A stretch of DNA of 64,000 nucleotides from assembly GCF_022965755.1 (NCBI RefSeq), contig NZ_CP095187.1, positions 62,001 through 126,000 of the forward strand, given 5' to 3'. The DNA is from Pseudoxanthomonas sp. F37. GTDB taxonomy: Bacteria > Pseudomonadota > Gammaproteobacteria > Xanthomonadales > Xanthomonadaceae. How positions within the stretch are numbered: position 1 is the first letter of the stretch; each line of letters opens with the position of its first letter. The notes beneath the pieces are model-generated. The model made no database searches, was not told the origin of the DNA, and worked only from the letters and a program-made list of their open reading frames with translations. Positions 52,230 to 63,521 of the stretch are shown here, piece by piece. Made by a program: the position numbers and the translations under genes.

Positions 52230-53036
52230 TCAGCCGCATTTCGGCACGTTTCCGGCCCTCCTGGCCGCCTCGTACGTGGGCACGAGGGAGGGAGCATCGC
52301 GTTCGAGTTCGCGGATGCGGTTGGCCGGATCCGGATGCGTGGACAACCACTGCGGCGGCCGGTTCGCGCTGGCGGCCATCATGTTCTGCCAGAGTCCGAC
52401 GGCCTGTCGGGGATCGAAGCCGGCCTGCGCCATCAGGCGCTGGCCGACGACATCGGCCTCGCTCTCCTGCGTGCGCGAGCCCGGCAGCAGGAAGGCGGCC
52501 TGCGCGGTCATTCCGCCCAGCTGGTTGACCGTGCTGGCCGCACCCTCGCCATAGCGCGCGCCGGCCAGCGCGCCCAGTACGCCCAGGCCCGCTTGTGCGC
52601 CCAACTGGCGGGTGATGCGTTCCTCATGGTGTCGGGCGATGACGTGGCCGATTTCGTGCCCCAGTACCGCGGCCAGCTGGTCCTGGTTCTTGGCGACGGT
52701 GAAGATCCCCGTGTTGACGCCGACCTTGCCGCCCGGCAGGGCGAACGCGTTGGGCTCGTTGTCGGCGAAGACGGCGGTTTCCCAGGCGACGCGGCGCTGC
52801 TCGGGCGGCAGCTGGCGCACCAGCGCGTTCACCACGCAGGTGACATAGCCATTCTGGCGGGCATCCCGGTTGAGGGTTTCCTTCGCCTTGGTCTCGGCGA
52901 AGGCCTGCGCGCCCAGCTGGTCCAGTTGCGCCTGGGAAACGCCGCCGACCATCTGCGTACGACCGGTGGGCGAGGTGGTGGTGGCGCAGGCGGTGAGGGC
53001 CAGCGCCATGGCTGTTCCGACAATCCGGTGTTTCAT
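52230..53036 (-). CDS. M48-family metalloprotease, lipoprotein
   Basis: The 268-residue protein has a lipoprotein signal (MKHRIVGTAMALALTAC, Cys17). A zinc peptidase domain contains HEIGH (residues 127-131) in LAAVLGHEIGHVIARHHEER and the third ligand in RTQESEADVVGQRLM (Glu near 186). It resembles the periplasmic LoiP/YcaL group of M48 proteases, which handle damaged or misfolded outer-membrane proteins. The C-terminal STHPDPANRIRELE is typical. The ATG at 53036 was chosen because it starts the signal peptide. Confidence 0.92.
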   Translation of the reverse strand: MKHRIVGTAMALALTACATTTSPTGRTQMVGGVSQAQLDQLGAQAFAETKAKETLNRDARQNGYVTCVVNALVRQLPPEQRRVAWETAVFADNEPNAFALPGGKVGVNTGIFTVAKNQDQLAAVLGHEIGHVIARHHEERITRQLGAQAGLGVLGALAGARYGEGAASTVNQLGGMTAQAAFLLPGSRTQESEADVVGQRLMAQAGFDPRQAVGLWQNMMAASANRPPQWLSTHPDPANRIRELERDAPSLVPTYEAARRAGNVPKCG

Positions 53037-53105
53037 GCTCGCCCCCTGCAACGTTGCGTGGAACCAGAGTCTGGGCAAGCGCGTCTTAAACTTTCGTCAA
53101 TCACA

Positions 53106-53927
53106 TTAAACCGGCGCACTGCCGTAAACCTGCAGGACAGCCAGCGCTATCGCATTGTTCAGGATGTGGGCGGCAATCGGTGCTCCCAGGGTTCCGGTGC
53201 GACGGTAGACCCAGGCGAAGATCGCGCCCATGCCGGCGTAGACCAGGATCAGGAAGACCGTGCTGCCCGCCGGCTTGCCGTTGAGACCGGGCATTTCGTG
53301 GACCAGCGCGAAGACCAGGCTGCTGAGCGCCATGCCCAGTCCCGGCCATCCCGCGTGCCAAAGCCGTCCGAACAGGACCCGCCGGAACAGCAGCTCTTCG
53401 TACAGCGGCGCCAGCACCACGGCGAACAGCGCCAGGAACACCGGGAACCGCGCCAGGCCCTCGCGGATCAGGTCCAGATTGCTGGCCTGCAGGTCCAGTC
53501 CGAGCGCGCGGGCGCCAGCGCTCATGAGGGCACTGAAAAGGAACGTCGCCAGTCCCGCACCCGCCGCCCATAGCCAGGTGCCCGGCCGGCGCAGCCGCTC
53601 GGCCGATGCGCGCCGTTCGGCCGGCGTTGCGCGCCGCCGCCACAGGTACAGCACCAGGGCCGTGCCTCCCGTGCTGAGCAGCGTCATGACGATCAGGAAC
53701 AGCACCGGAGGCGTGCCCAGCTGGGACTGCAGTGCGGCGGCGTCCGGCGCGCCTTCCACCGCTTGCGCCAGCTGGATGCCGCGCCATGCCGCCCACCCCA
53801 ACAGGCCCGCCATCATGGTGGACACCGACAGCGCGATGGCCATGCCGATGTCCAGGCCGAACGCCGGCAGGACGCTGCGCAGCGGCAGCGGAAACGTCGC
53901 CGCATCCGGCGTGCGGACCTGGCTCAT
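53106..53927 (-). CDS. CPBP-family intramembrane metalloprotease
   Basis: The 273-residue membrane protein has about seven hydrophobic segments and the Abi/CPBP signature EELLFRRVLFGRL (Glu about 177-178). The later motifs SSLVFALVHEMPG and PIAAHILNNAIALAV supply the conserved His residues. These are the active-site motifs of Rce1-like glutamic or metallo proteases. The substrate is unknown. It begins 8 bp after the gyrB stop on the same strand and may be cotranscribed. Confidence 0.9.
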   Translation of the reverse strand: MSQVRTPDAATFPLPLRSVLPAFGLDIGMAIALSVSTMMAGLLGWAAWRGIQLAQAVEGAPDAAALQSQLGTPPVLFLIVMTLLSTGGTALVLYLWRRRATPAERRASAERLRRPGTWLWAAGAGLATFLFSALMSAGARALGLDLQASNLDLIREGLARFPVFLALFAVVLAPLYEELLFRRVLFGRLWHAGWPGLGMALSSLVFALVHEMPGLNGKPAGSTVFLILVYAGMGAIFAWVYRRTGTLGAPIAAHILNNAIALAVLQVYGSAPV

Positions 53928-53934
53928 CGCGGCG

Positions 53935-56433
<2,499 letters not shown>

Positions 56434-56480
56434 TCACCGGGTCGGTGGGCGCGCTACGCAGGCCAAGGGATCAAGGCGGA

Positions 56481-56489
56481 ATTATAGCA
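56481..56489 (-). promoter_or_regulatory. Extended -10 promoter element of gyrB
   Basis: The minus-strand sequence TGC-TATAAT is an extended -10 hexamer at 56481-56489, about 80 bp upstream of the gyrB ATG. No good -35 box is visible, as is common for extended -10 promoters. Confidence 0.6.
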
Positions 56490-56518
56490 CTGGTGCGCAC
56501 TTAGCCCGGCCGGTCGGG

Positions 56519-57619
56519 TCATCCGAGGCGCTGCACGGCACCGTGTTCCACGTGGAACAGCGTCGGGACGACCCCTGCGCCCGCCAGTCCTGCCGGCGGT
56601 TCAGTGCCGGTAATGAAGACCTGGGCGCCGCTTGCCAGCAGGCGCTCCAGGGTCCGCCGCTGGTGGTGACGGTCCAACTCGGAAGCCAAGTCATCCAGGG
56701 CCACGATGGGCCACTCACCTCGCCGGCGGGCGAAATCCTGGGCCTGGGCCAGCAGGCAGGAGAGCGCGGTCAGTTTGGCCTGACCACGCGACAACGTTTC
56801 ACGTTGGGGCAGGGCGGAATAGTCGATCCGCCAATCGGCGCGATGCGGGCCGACCGTGGTGTAACCCGCCGCACGATCCCGGTCGCGGGCCAGCAGCAGG
56901 GCGTCGCCCAGCGCCAGTTCGTGGCGACGCCAGCCAGGCTGGAAGACCAGGGTGGCCACGCCCAGGGATGGCGCAAGATCGGACACCACGGCGCTCAGGT
57001 CGTGTTGCAGGGCGTCCAGGTAGCGCTGGCGATGATCGGTGAGAGGCTCACCGGCCTCGGCCAGCTCATGGTCCCAGGCATCGAGCTGCCCGCCACCGAC
57101 ACCCGCCTTCAGCAGGGCGTTGCGTTGCTTCAGTGCCCGCGCATAGCGCCGCCAGAGAGGCAGGAAACCCGCCTCCCGGCCCTGTTCCACGTGGAACAAG
57201 CCCCAATCCATGAAACGGCGACGCGGTTCGCCCCCTCCGGTCACCAGTGCATGGCTGCCCGGCTCGAAGCTCACGACCGCCAGCGCCGCACACAAGTCGC
57301 CCAGTTGGGCCACGTTCTCGCCGTCCAGCCGCCCGGTCCAGGCTTGGCCCGTATGCCGGAGCCCGCCCCGGCGAAGCCGCATCTGCTCGGCTTCGCGCCA
57401 TTCCACGAAGACTTCCACGGCCTCGGACTGCGTCCTGACCAGTCCATCCCGCACCCGGCCGCGGAAGCTGCGTCCGTACGCCATCAGGTGCAAGGCTTCC
57501 AGCAGGCTGGTCTTGCCTGCGCCGTTGTCGCCGGTGATCAGGTTCAAACCCGGCTCCGGCACCAGCGCTACCTGCTCGAAACGCCTGAGACCGTTGGCCT
57601 CCAGCCGGACTACCTCCAC
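56519..57619 (-). CDS. recF: DNA replication and repair protein RecF
   Basis: RecF loads RecA at gaps together with RecO and RecR. The 366-residue SMC-like ATPase has Walker A ITGDNGAGKTSLLEALHLM (about 28-46), the signature region FSRGQAKLTA-like LSRGQAKLTALSCLLAQAQ near 275-293, and Walker B PIVALDDLASELDRHHQRRTLERLL. Two parS palindromes lie in the coding sequence, encoding LFHVEQ (about 141-146) and LFHVEH near the C-terminus. The start at 57619 gives the standard N-terminus EVVRLEANGLRRF. It is separated from dnaN by 274 bp with a third parS. Confidence 0.96.
   Translation of the reverse strand: MEVVRLEANGLRRFEQVALVPEPGLNLITGDNGAGKTSLLEALHLMAYGRSFRGRVRDGLVRTQSEAVEVFVEWREAEQMRLRRGGLRHTGQAWTGRLDGENVAQLGDLCAALAVVSFEPGSHALVTGGGEPRRRFMDWGLFHVEQGREAGFLPLWRRYARALKQRNALLKAGVGGGQLDAWDHELAEAGEPLTDHRQRYLDALQHDLSAVVSDLAPSLGVATLVFQPGWRRHELALGDALLLARDRDRAAGYTTVGPHRADWRIDYSALPQRETLSRGQAKLTALSCLLAQAQDFARRRGEWPIVALDDLASELDRHHQRRTLERLLASGAQVFITGTEPPAGLAGAGVVPTLFHVEHGAVQRLG
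56544..56559. promoter_or_regulatory. parS-like site 1 (inside recF)
   Basis: The perfect 16-bp palindrome TGTTCCACGTGGAACA is identical to ParB-binding parS sites of pseudomonads. It lies in the last codons of recF (LFHVEH). Confidence 0.88.
57183..57198. promoter_or_regulatory. parS-like site 2 (inside recF)
   Basis: A second perfect TGTTCCACGTGGAACA palindrome, identical to site 1, lies in recF and encodes LFHVEQ. Confidence 0.88.
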
Positions 57620-57832
57620 TGACCGACCTCGTGGTGCAACGCCCGGCGCGCACTAGGCGAGTGCGCAACACAAGGGGTCTTGGAAGAGGAACGCGCGGGC
57701 ATGGCGAATTGTAGCGTGCGTGGTGTGTGCGGCGTGTGCGGCGCGGAGGAAGGGAACCGTGGAGGCACGGCATCCCGCACTCGACATGCCCGCCCATGTC
57801 TCACGGGCTGGTCACCTCATTCAACACCCCAG

Positions 57833-57865
57833 AAACAGGATCGCCCGGCGCAGGGCCAGGCGATC
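57833..57865 (-). terminator. Intrinsic terminator after dnaN
   Basis: On the minus strand GATCGCCTGG pairs with CCGGGCGATC (one mismatch) around a CCCTGCG loop and is followed by CTGTTTCTG. It lies about 30 bp past the dnaN stop. The rest of the recF-dnaN gap shows no gene. Confidence 0.6.
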
Positions 57866-57870
57866 GGGTG

Positions 57871-57886
57871 TGTTTCACGTGGAACA
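57871..57886. promoter_or_regulatory. parS-like site 3 (recF-dnaN gap)
   Basis: TGTTTCACGTGGAACA differs by one base from sites 1 and 2 and is close to the canonical parS of other bacteria. It overlaps the region just past the dnaN stop. Confidence 0.85.
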
Positions 57887-57893
57887 GGCGGCG

Positions 57894-58994
57894 TCAGAGG
57901 CGCAGCGGCATCACGACATGGCGGGACTTCTCGCTGCTGGCTTCACGGACCAGCGCCGACGAGTTTGCGTCGCGCAGCTGCAGGACGACATGCTCGTCGC
58001 GCAGGGCCGACAACGCGTCCAACAGATAGTTGACGTTGAAGCCGATCGCCAGCCCGTCCACCTTGGTGTCGGCTTCGATCTCTTCCTGCGCCTCTTCCTG
58101 CTCCGGGTTGTGGGCGCTGATCTTCAGCTGGCCCGGCGACACTTCGACGCGGACGCCCCGGTACTTCTCGTTGGAGAGGATCGCCGCACGCTGCAGCGCC
58201 GCGCGCAGCACTTCCCGGTCCAGGCGCACTTCCCGATCGGCGCCAATGGGAATCACGGCTGCGTAGTCGGGGAAACGGCCATCGATGAGTTTGGATGTGA
58301 AGGTGACATCGTCCCGCTTCACCCGGATGTGGCTGCGGCCGACTTCCAGCTCCAGGCTGCGATCGCCTCCTTCCAGCAGGCGTTGCAGTTCGGTCACGCC
58401 CTTGCGCGGCACGATGATCTGCCGCTTGCCCACCGGCGCGCCTTCCAGCTGCGACTCGCACATGGCCAGGCGATGGCCATCGGTGGCCACACAGCGCAGC
58501 GTGCGTTCGCTGAGGTCGAACAGCAGGCCATTGAGGTAATAGCGGACGTCCTGCTGGGCCATGGCGAAGGACGTGCGTTCGATCAGTTCCTTCAGCGTCG
58601 CTTCCGGGACTTCGATGCGCTCGGTGGCCTCGACCTCGTCCACGGAGGGGAAGTCGTTGGCCGGCAGGGTCGCCAAGGTGAACCGGCTGCGGCCCGCCTG
58701 CACGGTGACCTTGTCTCCGGTCTGGCTGACGGTCACCTTGCTGCCATCGGGCAGGGCTCGAATGATGTCGAACAGCTTGCGGGCCGGAATGGTGGTTTCG
58801 CCGTCCTGCGCGTCGTCGACGGCGCTGCGGGAAATCATCTCCACTTCCAGGTCGGTACCCGTCAGCGAAAGTTGGCCGTTCTGGACCTGGACCAGGAAGT
58901 TCGCCAGTACCGGCAGCGTCTGCCGGCGTTCGACCACGTTGACCACCTGGGCCAAGGGCTTGAGGAAAGCTTCGCGCTGCAGACTGAAACGCAT
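57894..58994 (-). CDS. dnaN: DNA polymerase III beta sliding clamp
   Basis: The dimeric ring clamps DNA polymerase III to DNA. The 366-residue protein has three similar domains and the conserved features MRFSLQREAFLKPLAQVVNVVERRQTLPVLANFL, VRYYLNGLLFDL and ATDGHRLAMCE. The C-terminal end is VVMPLRL, the clamp's peptide-binding end. The ATG at 58994 has AAGGGG about 11 bp upstream. It is separated from dnaA by 451 bp that form the candidate origin. Confidence 0.98.
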   Translation of the reverse strand: MRFSLQREAFLKPLAQVVNVVERRQTLPVLANFLVQVQNGQLSLTGTDLEVEMISRSAVDDAQDGETTIPARKLFDIIRALPDGSKVTVSQTGDKVTVQAGRSRFTLATLPANDFPSVDEVEATERIEVPEATLKELIERTSFAMAQQDVRYYLNGLLFDLSERTLRCVATDGHRLAMCESQLEGAPVGKRQIIVPRKGVTELQRLLEGGDRSLELEVGRSHIRVKRDDVTFTSKLIDGRFPDYAAVIPIGADREVRLDREVLRAALQRAAILSNEKYRGVRVEVSPGQLKISAHNPEQEEAQEEIEADTKVDGLAIGFNVNYLLDALSALRDEHVVLQLRDANSSALVREASSEKSRHVVMPLRL

Positions 58995-59159
58995 GAGTGT
59001 TGGAGCCCCTTCGCTTTGGATTTTGAAGACTAAAAGCTTAAAAGCTGGTGGTGATGGTAGGCCCCAAAATCCGGGAAAACCTACATAACCAATTGAATTA
59101 TCTTGTTTTTTTCTCAACCCAACCCAGTGGACAGGCGTGGGCGTGAGGGTGGAGGAACC

Positions 59160-59168
59160 TGTGGACAA
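59160..59168 (-). promoter_or_regulatory. DnaA box TTGTCCACA
   Basis: On the minus strand TTGTCCACA is one base from the consensus TTATCCACA. It lies within the candidate origin. Confidence 0.65.
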
Positions 59169-59194
59169 CTTCAGGCCCCGAAACCGCGCACATC

Positions 59195-59203
59195 TTATCC
59201 ACA
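59195..59203 (+). promoter_or_regulatory. DnaA box TTATCCACA (perfect)
   Basis: An exact consensus DnaA box lies 27 bp from the inverted variant box, within the candidate origin. Confidence 0.85.
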
Positions 59204-59445
59204 GAAGCGACGCCCACTTGCCCACGGAGTTGTGCGTTGCCTGCTTTCGCCGCGGTGCCTACAGTAGGCGCCACGGCAGCAGCAGGCACGCGCATCCGGA
59301 GAAGGGTTCCCCTCCATGCCACGTCAGCCGCGCCATGGGAACTGCGAGGCCCTGGCAGGGAGTTGCAGGCCCACCCGACGACACGCACGCGATACGACTG
59401 CCCGGGACCCCGTGCGGTCGGACGGCCCGCCGGGGCTGCGCCGCC

Positions 59446-60774
59446 TTACTCGCTCAGTTTCCGGATCAGCTTGTCCCAGTCCTCACGCAGCTTGCCGTCC
59501 GCTTCCATCAGGGTGCGGATCTGGCGGCAGGCGTGCAGCACGGTCGTATGGTCACGGCCGGCAAACGCGTCGCCGATTTCCGGCAGGCTGTGTTCGGTCA
59601 GTTCCTTGGCCAAGGCCATCGCCACCTGCCGCGGGCGCGCCAACGAGCGCGTGCGCCGCTTGGACAGCAGGTCCTTGACTTGCAGACCGTAGTAGTCTGC
59701 CACGGTCTTCTGGATATTGGGGATGCTGATGGCCTGCTGCTGCGCGCGCAGCAGGTCGCGCAGGGTTTCCTGGGCGAATTCGGTGGTGATGGCGCGGCCG
59801 GTGAAGTTGGCGCGCGCGGCCAGCGTATTGAGCGCACCTTCCAGGTCGCGCACGTTGCTGCGCATCTTCTTGGCCAGCAGGAAGGCCACGTCGTCGGGGA
59901 TCTGCGCGCCGCGCTCGTGGGCCTTGGCCAGCACGATGGCCGCGCGCGTCTCGAAGTCCGGCGGGTCGATCGCCACGCTCAGGCCCCACGCCAGGCGCGA
60001 CTTCAGCCGCGGCTCCAGGCCTTCCACCTCGCGCGGGTAGCGGTCGCAGGTCAGGATGATCTGCTGGCGGCCATCGAACAGCGCATTGAAGGTGTGGAAG
60101 AACTCTTCCTGCGTGCGGTCCTTGCCGGCGAAGAACTGGATGTCGTCGATCAACAGCGCGTCCACCTGCTGGAAGCGGCGCTTGAACTGGTCCATCGACT
60201 TTTCGATCAGCGCCTTGGTCATGGCGCTGAAGAACTGCTCGCTGCGCAGGTACAGCACGCGCGCATTGGGATTCTGCCGGCGCATCTCGTTGCCGGCGGC
60301 GAACATCAGGTGCGTCTTGCCCAGGCCGGTGCCTCCGTACAACAGCAGCGGGTTATGCGCGCGGTCTCCGGGCTTCTGCGCCGCCTGCCAGGCGGCAGCG
60401 CGGCCCAGCTGGTTGCTGCGGCCCTCGACGAAATTGTCGAAGGTATAGTGGGTATCGAGGTTGCCGGCGAAGGGCTCGACAGGCGCGGCGGCACCCGCGC
60501 CTGCAGGCACAGCCGCGTTGGACGAGGGCTCGGCCGCCCGGCTGCGGGAACCGATCTCCAGCGAGACGTCGCCGTGGCCCGCGAAGTAGTCCAGCAGTTC
60601 GCGGATGCGGCCCAGGTAGCGTTCGCGCACCTGTTCGACGATGAAGGCGTTGGGTGCGTAGAGCACCATCGCGTCGCTGCGCTGCTCGGCCTGCAGCGGT
60701 TTCAGCCAGGTGTGTACATCCTCGGCCGGCAATTCGGCTTCCAGGCGTTCGAGGCAACGGGGCCAGGCATCCAT
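59446..60774 (-). CDS. dnaA: Chromosomal replication initiator DnaA
   Basis: DnaA binds DnaA boxes and melts oriC. The 442-residue protein has domain I ([30 protein letters not shown]) and an alanine-rich domain II at about 75-100. The AAA+ core carries Walker [10 protein letters not shown] (147-155) and Walker [10 protein letters not shown]. Domain IV has [14 protein letters not shown] (about 406-419), the DnaA-box recognition helix. The ATG at 60774 has AAGTGGGGGC-type purine-rich sequence some distance upstream. Length equals the typical xanthomonad DnaA. Confidence 0.98.
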   Translation of the reverse strand: MDAWPRCLERLEAELPAEDVHTWLKPLQAEQRSDAMVLYAPNAFIVEQVRERYLGRIRELLDYFAGHGDVSLEIGSRSRAAEPSSNAAVPAGAGAAAPVEPFAGNLDTHYTFDNFVEGRSNQLGRAAAWQAAQKPGDRAHNPLLLYGGTGLGKTHLMFAAGNEMRRQNPNARVLYLRSEQFFSAMTKALIEKSMDQFKRRFQQVDALLIDDIQFFAGKDRTQEEFFHTFNALFDGRQQIILTCDRYPREVEGLEPRLKSRLAWGLSVAIDPPDFETRAAIVLAKAHERGAQIPDDVAFLLAKKMRSNVRDLEGALNTLAARANFTGRAITTEFAQETLRDLLRAQQQAISIPNIQKTVADYYGLQVKDLLSKRRTRSLARPRQVAMALAKELTEHSLPEIGDAFAGRDHTTVLHACRQIRTLMEADGKLREDWDKLIRKLSE

Positions 60775-60894
60775 CAGGTGGAACAACTCGCAAAGTGGGG
60801 GCGAACAGGGCATCCCGCATTGCCGGGGGCAGCGCGGGGTGGAATCCATGGGGCCGGCCAGACTACCACCGGCGCCGGGACCCGCCAACGATCC

Positions 60895-60914
60895 TGTGCA
60901 TAAGATGTGGATGA
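60895..60914 (-). promoter_or_regulatory. DnaA-box-like sites upstream of dnaA
   Basis: TGTGCATAA at 60895-60903 (TTATGCACA on the minus strand) and TGTGGATGA at 60906-60914 are near-consensus DnaA boxes in tandem. They lie about 120 bp upstream of the dnaA start and may autoregulate dnaA. Confidence 0.6.
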
Positions 60915-60977
60915 AAGGACGAACGGCGGCGCACCCGCCGCCGCGGGGCGGCTCGCGCGTCGAAAGCACGGGGGGAG

Positions 60978-61007
60978 TTGACCGTAACCCGGCGGTTCCT
61001 ATAGAAT
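60978..61007 (+). promoter_or_regulatory. Promoter of rpmH
   Basis: TTGACC at 60978-60983 and TATAGAAT at 61000-61007, 16-18 bp apart, form a strong sigma-70 type promoter 38 bp before the rpmH ATG. Confidence 0.8.
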
Positions 61008-61044
61008 TTCCGGTTCTTTCCACCCGAACACGCACGAGGGCCCC

Positions 61045-61185
61045 ATGGCCACCAAGCGCACCTACCAACCCAGCAACCTCAAGCGCAAGCGCGACCATGG
61101 CTTCCGGGCCCGCATGGCCACGGCCGATGGCCGCAAGATCCTGGCCCGTCGCCGTGCCAAGGGCCGCAAGCGCCTGACCGCCTGA
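61045..61185 (+). CDS. rpmH: 50S ribosomal protein L34
   Basis: The 46-residue, very basic protein ([20 protein letters not shown] and ending KGRKRLTA) is L34, a small protein of the large ribosomal subunit. Its length and the R-G/K-R pattern are as in all bacteria. It sits 271 bp upstream of dnaA's start on the opposite strand and is followed by rnpA, the usual arrangement. A strong promoter lies just before it. A hairpin lies between it and rnpA. Confidence 0.98.
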   Translation: MATKRTYQPSNLKRKRDHGFRARMATADGRKILARRRAKGRKRLTA

Positions 61186-61238
61186 TGGCTTGGCCGTCGT
61201 TCGACGGCCAGCATCCATGCGTTCCCTGTATCGAAAGG

Positions 61239-61266
61239 AGCCCGCCCGTTCACGAGCGGGCTTCTT
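61239..61266 (+). terminator. Hairpin between rpmH and rnpA (attenuator or partial terminator)
   Basis: AGCCCGC pairs with GCGGGCT around a short inner stem (CGT/ACG), followed by TCTTG. It ends 6 bp before the rnpA ATG and could limit read-through from the strong rpmH promoter. Confidence 0.5.
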
Positions 61267-61272
61267 GCTGAG

Positions 61273-61713
61273 ATGAGCACGGCTTTTCCGCGCAGCGCAC
61301 GGGTACGCGCGAGCGCCGACTATGCGCGCGTGTTCGAGCAGGCCCGCCGCACCTCCGATCCCCTGATGAGCCTGCACTGGTTGCCGGGCGAGGGCGCCGC
61401 ACGCCTGGGCCTGGCGGTGTCGCGCAAGGTGGATACGCGCGCCGTGGGGCGCAACCGCATCAAGCGCCAGTTGCGCGAACACTTCCGCCGCCTCCGTGCC
61501 GCGCTGCCCGGCGGCGACTATGTCATCGTCGCGCGCCCGCCGGCGGCGAAGGCCGAGCCGGGCCAGCTGCGGGCGACGTTCGAGCGCGTGCTGCTGCGCG
61601 CCGGCGCATTGCCGGCGCCGGCACCGGGCGGCACAATGCCGCCGGGCTTGAATTCCCCCGCGCCGCCTCCCACTCCTTCTTCTTCGACCAGACCGGTTTC
61701 CGACGCCGGTTGA
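61273..61713 (+). CDS. rnpA: Ribonuclease P protein component
   Basis: RnpA assists the RNase P RNA in maturing tRNA 5' ends. The 146-residue protein has the family core [51 protein letters not shown] (RNR motif about 62-70) and [12 protein letters not shown]. After residue 115 there is a proline/serine-rich tail ([24 protein letters not shown]) not needed for the fold. yidC follows after 13 bp, with no yidD gene between them as found in many other bacteria. Confidence 0.93.
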   Translation: MSTAFPRSARVRASADYARVFEQARRTSDPLMSLHWLPGEGAARLGLAVSRKVDTRAVGRNRIKRQLREHFRRLRAALPGGDYVIVARPPAAKAEPGQLRATFERVLLRAGALPAPAPGGTMPPGLNSPAPPPTPSSSTRPVSDAG

Positions 61714-61726
61714 GACTGCCTGCCTG

Positions 61727-63433
61727 ATGAACCAGACCCGTGTATTCCTGATCTTCGCCTGGCTGATGGTGGCGACCCTGCTGTGGTTCGAATGGAGCCG
61801 GGACAAGGCGGCACCGGCCCAGCCCGCGGTCGCGGCGCAGACCGCAACGCCGCCGGCCGGCACGACCGTACCTTCGGCGACCACGGCGCTGCCCGCCAAC
61901 GGCACGGTGCCGGCGGCGCCGGCCGCCGTCCCCGGCATCACGCAGACGCCGCGTACCGGAGCCGCGCCGCGGGTGACGGTGAATACCGACGTGCTGCGCC
62001 TGGTGCTGGACGGCGGCAGCGTGCTGCAGGCCGACCTGCTGCACTACCCGCAGAGCAAGGCGCCGGGCAGTGGCCCGGTCCGTCTCTTCAGCGAGGACCC
62101 GCAGCACTTCTATACGGCGGAAAGCGGGTGGGTGAGCACGGGTTCGAAGGCGCCGGACCACCACGCCTTCGTGCCCGAGAACGGCGCGGGCGAAGTATCG
62201 CTGGCCAAGGGCAGCGACAGCGTCAGCGTGCCCTTCGTCTGGCGGGGCCCGGAGGGCGTGAGCATCCGCCGTACCTACACCTTCAAGCGCGCCAGCTACG
62301 AGATCGAAGTGCGCGACCAGGTCGTCAATGCCGGCACCGGCACATGGCAGGGCATGGTCTACCGCCAGCTGCTGCGCACGCCGCCGCAGGTCAAGAGCGG
62401 CATGACCAACCCGGAGTCCTTCAGCTTCAATGGCGCCACCTGGTGGGACGGCAGCTACCAGCGCCGCAAGTTCAACGAGGACTACCTGGAAGACGGCCGC
62501 GTCAACGCACAGGTGAAGGGCGGCTGGATCGCGATCCCGCAGCACCACTTCTTCAGTGCGTGGATTCCCAGTGCCGACGACACCACCACCATCTCGCTGG
62601 ACAGCCCTGCCAATGGCGCGCGCGCATTGATCCGCGAGATGGGTCCCGGCGTGAACGTCGGCCCCGGCCAGCAGGCCACCACCGCGGCGCGCCTGTGGGT
62701 GGGCCCCAAGCTGGTCGACAAGATCCACGCCATCAACGCGCCCGGCATCGACCGCGTGGTGGACTACAGCCAGTTCGCGATCCTCGCCCTGCTGGGCCAG
62801 GGCCTGTTCTGGGTGCTGAACTTCCTGCACGGCTTCATCGGCAACTGGGGCTGGTCGATCATCGGCCTGGTGATCCTGGTGAAGCTGGCGCTGTATCCGC
62901 TGTCCGCCGCGCAGTACAAGAGCTTCGCCAAGATGCGCAAGTTCCAGCCGCGCATCCAGCAACTGAAGGAACGCTACGGCGACGACAAGCAGAAGTTCCA
63001 GGTCGCCATGATGGAGCTGTACAAGAAGGAGAAGATCAACCCGATGGGCGGCTGCCTGCCCATCCTCGTGCAGATGCCGGTGTTCCTGGCGCTGTACTGG
63101 GTGCTGGTGGAAACCGTCGAGCTGCGCCAGGCGCCCTGGTTCGCGTGGATCCAGGATCTGACCGCACGCGATCCGTATTTCATCCTGCCGGTGCTCAACA
63201 TGCTGGTGATGTGGCTGACGCAGAAGCTGACGCCGGCGCCGGGCATGGATCCGATGCAGCAGAAGATGATGCAGTTCATGCCGCTGGTGTTCGGCGTGAT
63301 GATGGCCTTCTTCCCCTCCGGCCTGGTGCTGTACTGGGTCACCAACGGCGCCCTGGGCCTGCTGCAGCAGTGGTGGATGACCAAGCGCCACGGCGAATCG
63401 GCCACGCCGCCGAAGGCCGCCGTCGCGAAGTGA
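61727..63433 (+). CDS. yidC: Membrane protein insertase YidC
   Basis: YidC inserts and folds inner-membrane proteins with or without SecYEG. The 568-residue protein has an N-terminal helix ([20 protein letters not shown]). A large periplasmic beta-sandwich domain lies at about 80-335. The C-terminal 60KD_IMP region has five helices: [34 protein letters not shown] at about 366-399, then [20 protein letters not shown] and [32 protein letters not shown]. It is followed by a strong terminator before mnmE. Confidence 0.97.
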   Translation: MNQTRVFLIFAWLMVATLLWFEWSRDKAAPAQPAVAAQTATPPAGTTVPSATTALPANGTVPAAPAAVPGITQTPRTGAAPRVTVNTDVLRLVLDGGSVLQADLLHYPQSKAPGSGPVRLFSEDPQHFYTAESGWVSTGSKAPDHHAFVPENGAGEVSLAKGSDSVSVPFVWRGPEGVSIRRTYTFKRASYEIEVRDQVVNAGTGTWQGMVYRQLLRTPPQVKSGMTNPESFSFNGATWWDGSYQRRKFNEDYLEDGRVNAQVKGGWIAIPQHHFFSAWIPSADDTTTISLDSPANGARALIREMGPGVNVGPGQQATTAARLWVGPKLVDKIHAINAPGIDRVVDYSQFAILALLGQGLFWVLNFLHGFIGNWGWSIIGLVILVKLALYPLSAAQYKSFAKMRKFQPRIQQLKERYGDDKQKFQVAMMELYKKEKINPMGGCLPILVQMPVFLALYWVLVETVELRQAPWFAWIQDLTARDPYFILPVLNMLVMWLTQKLTPAPGMDPMQQKMMQFMPLVFGVMMAFFPSGLVLYWVTNGALGLLQQWWMTKRHGESATPPKAAVAK

Positions 63434-63454
63434 CCGCCGCCCGTCGCGACACCA

Positions 63455-63485
63455 CGAAGCCCGCCCTCCGGCGGGCTTCGTGTTT
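63455..63485 (+). terminator. Intrinsic terminator after yidC
   Basis: An 11-bp perfect stem (CGAAGCCCGCC / GGCGGGCTTCG) with a CTCC loop is followed by TGTTT. Confidence 0.85.
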
Positions 63486-63521
63486 CCGTTACGCTGAAAC
63501 CTCTTCATCGAACCCGGGCCC

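Larger units (their letters stand above)
58995..59445. other. Candidate chromosomal origin (oriC) between dnaA and dnaN
   Basis: This 451-bp gap holds an AT-rich stretch at about 59025-59115 (near dnaN) and DnaA boxes. TTATCCACA (perfect) lies at 59195-59203, and TGTGGACAA (TTGTCCACA on the other strand) at 59160-59168. A weaker AGTGGACAG-type word lies near 59126. The AT-rich stretch next to a pair of boxes has the layout expected of a DNA unwinding element. Other sites could lie in the dnaA-rpmH gap. Confidence 0.75.
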
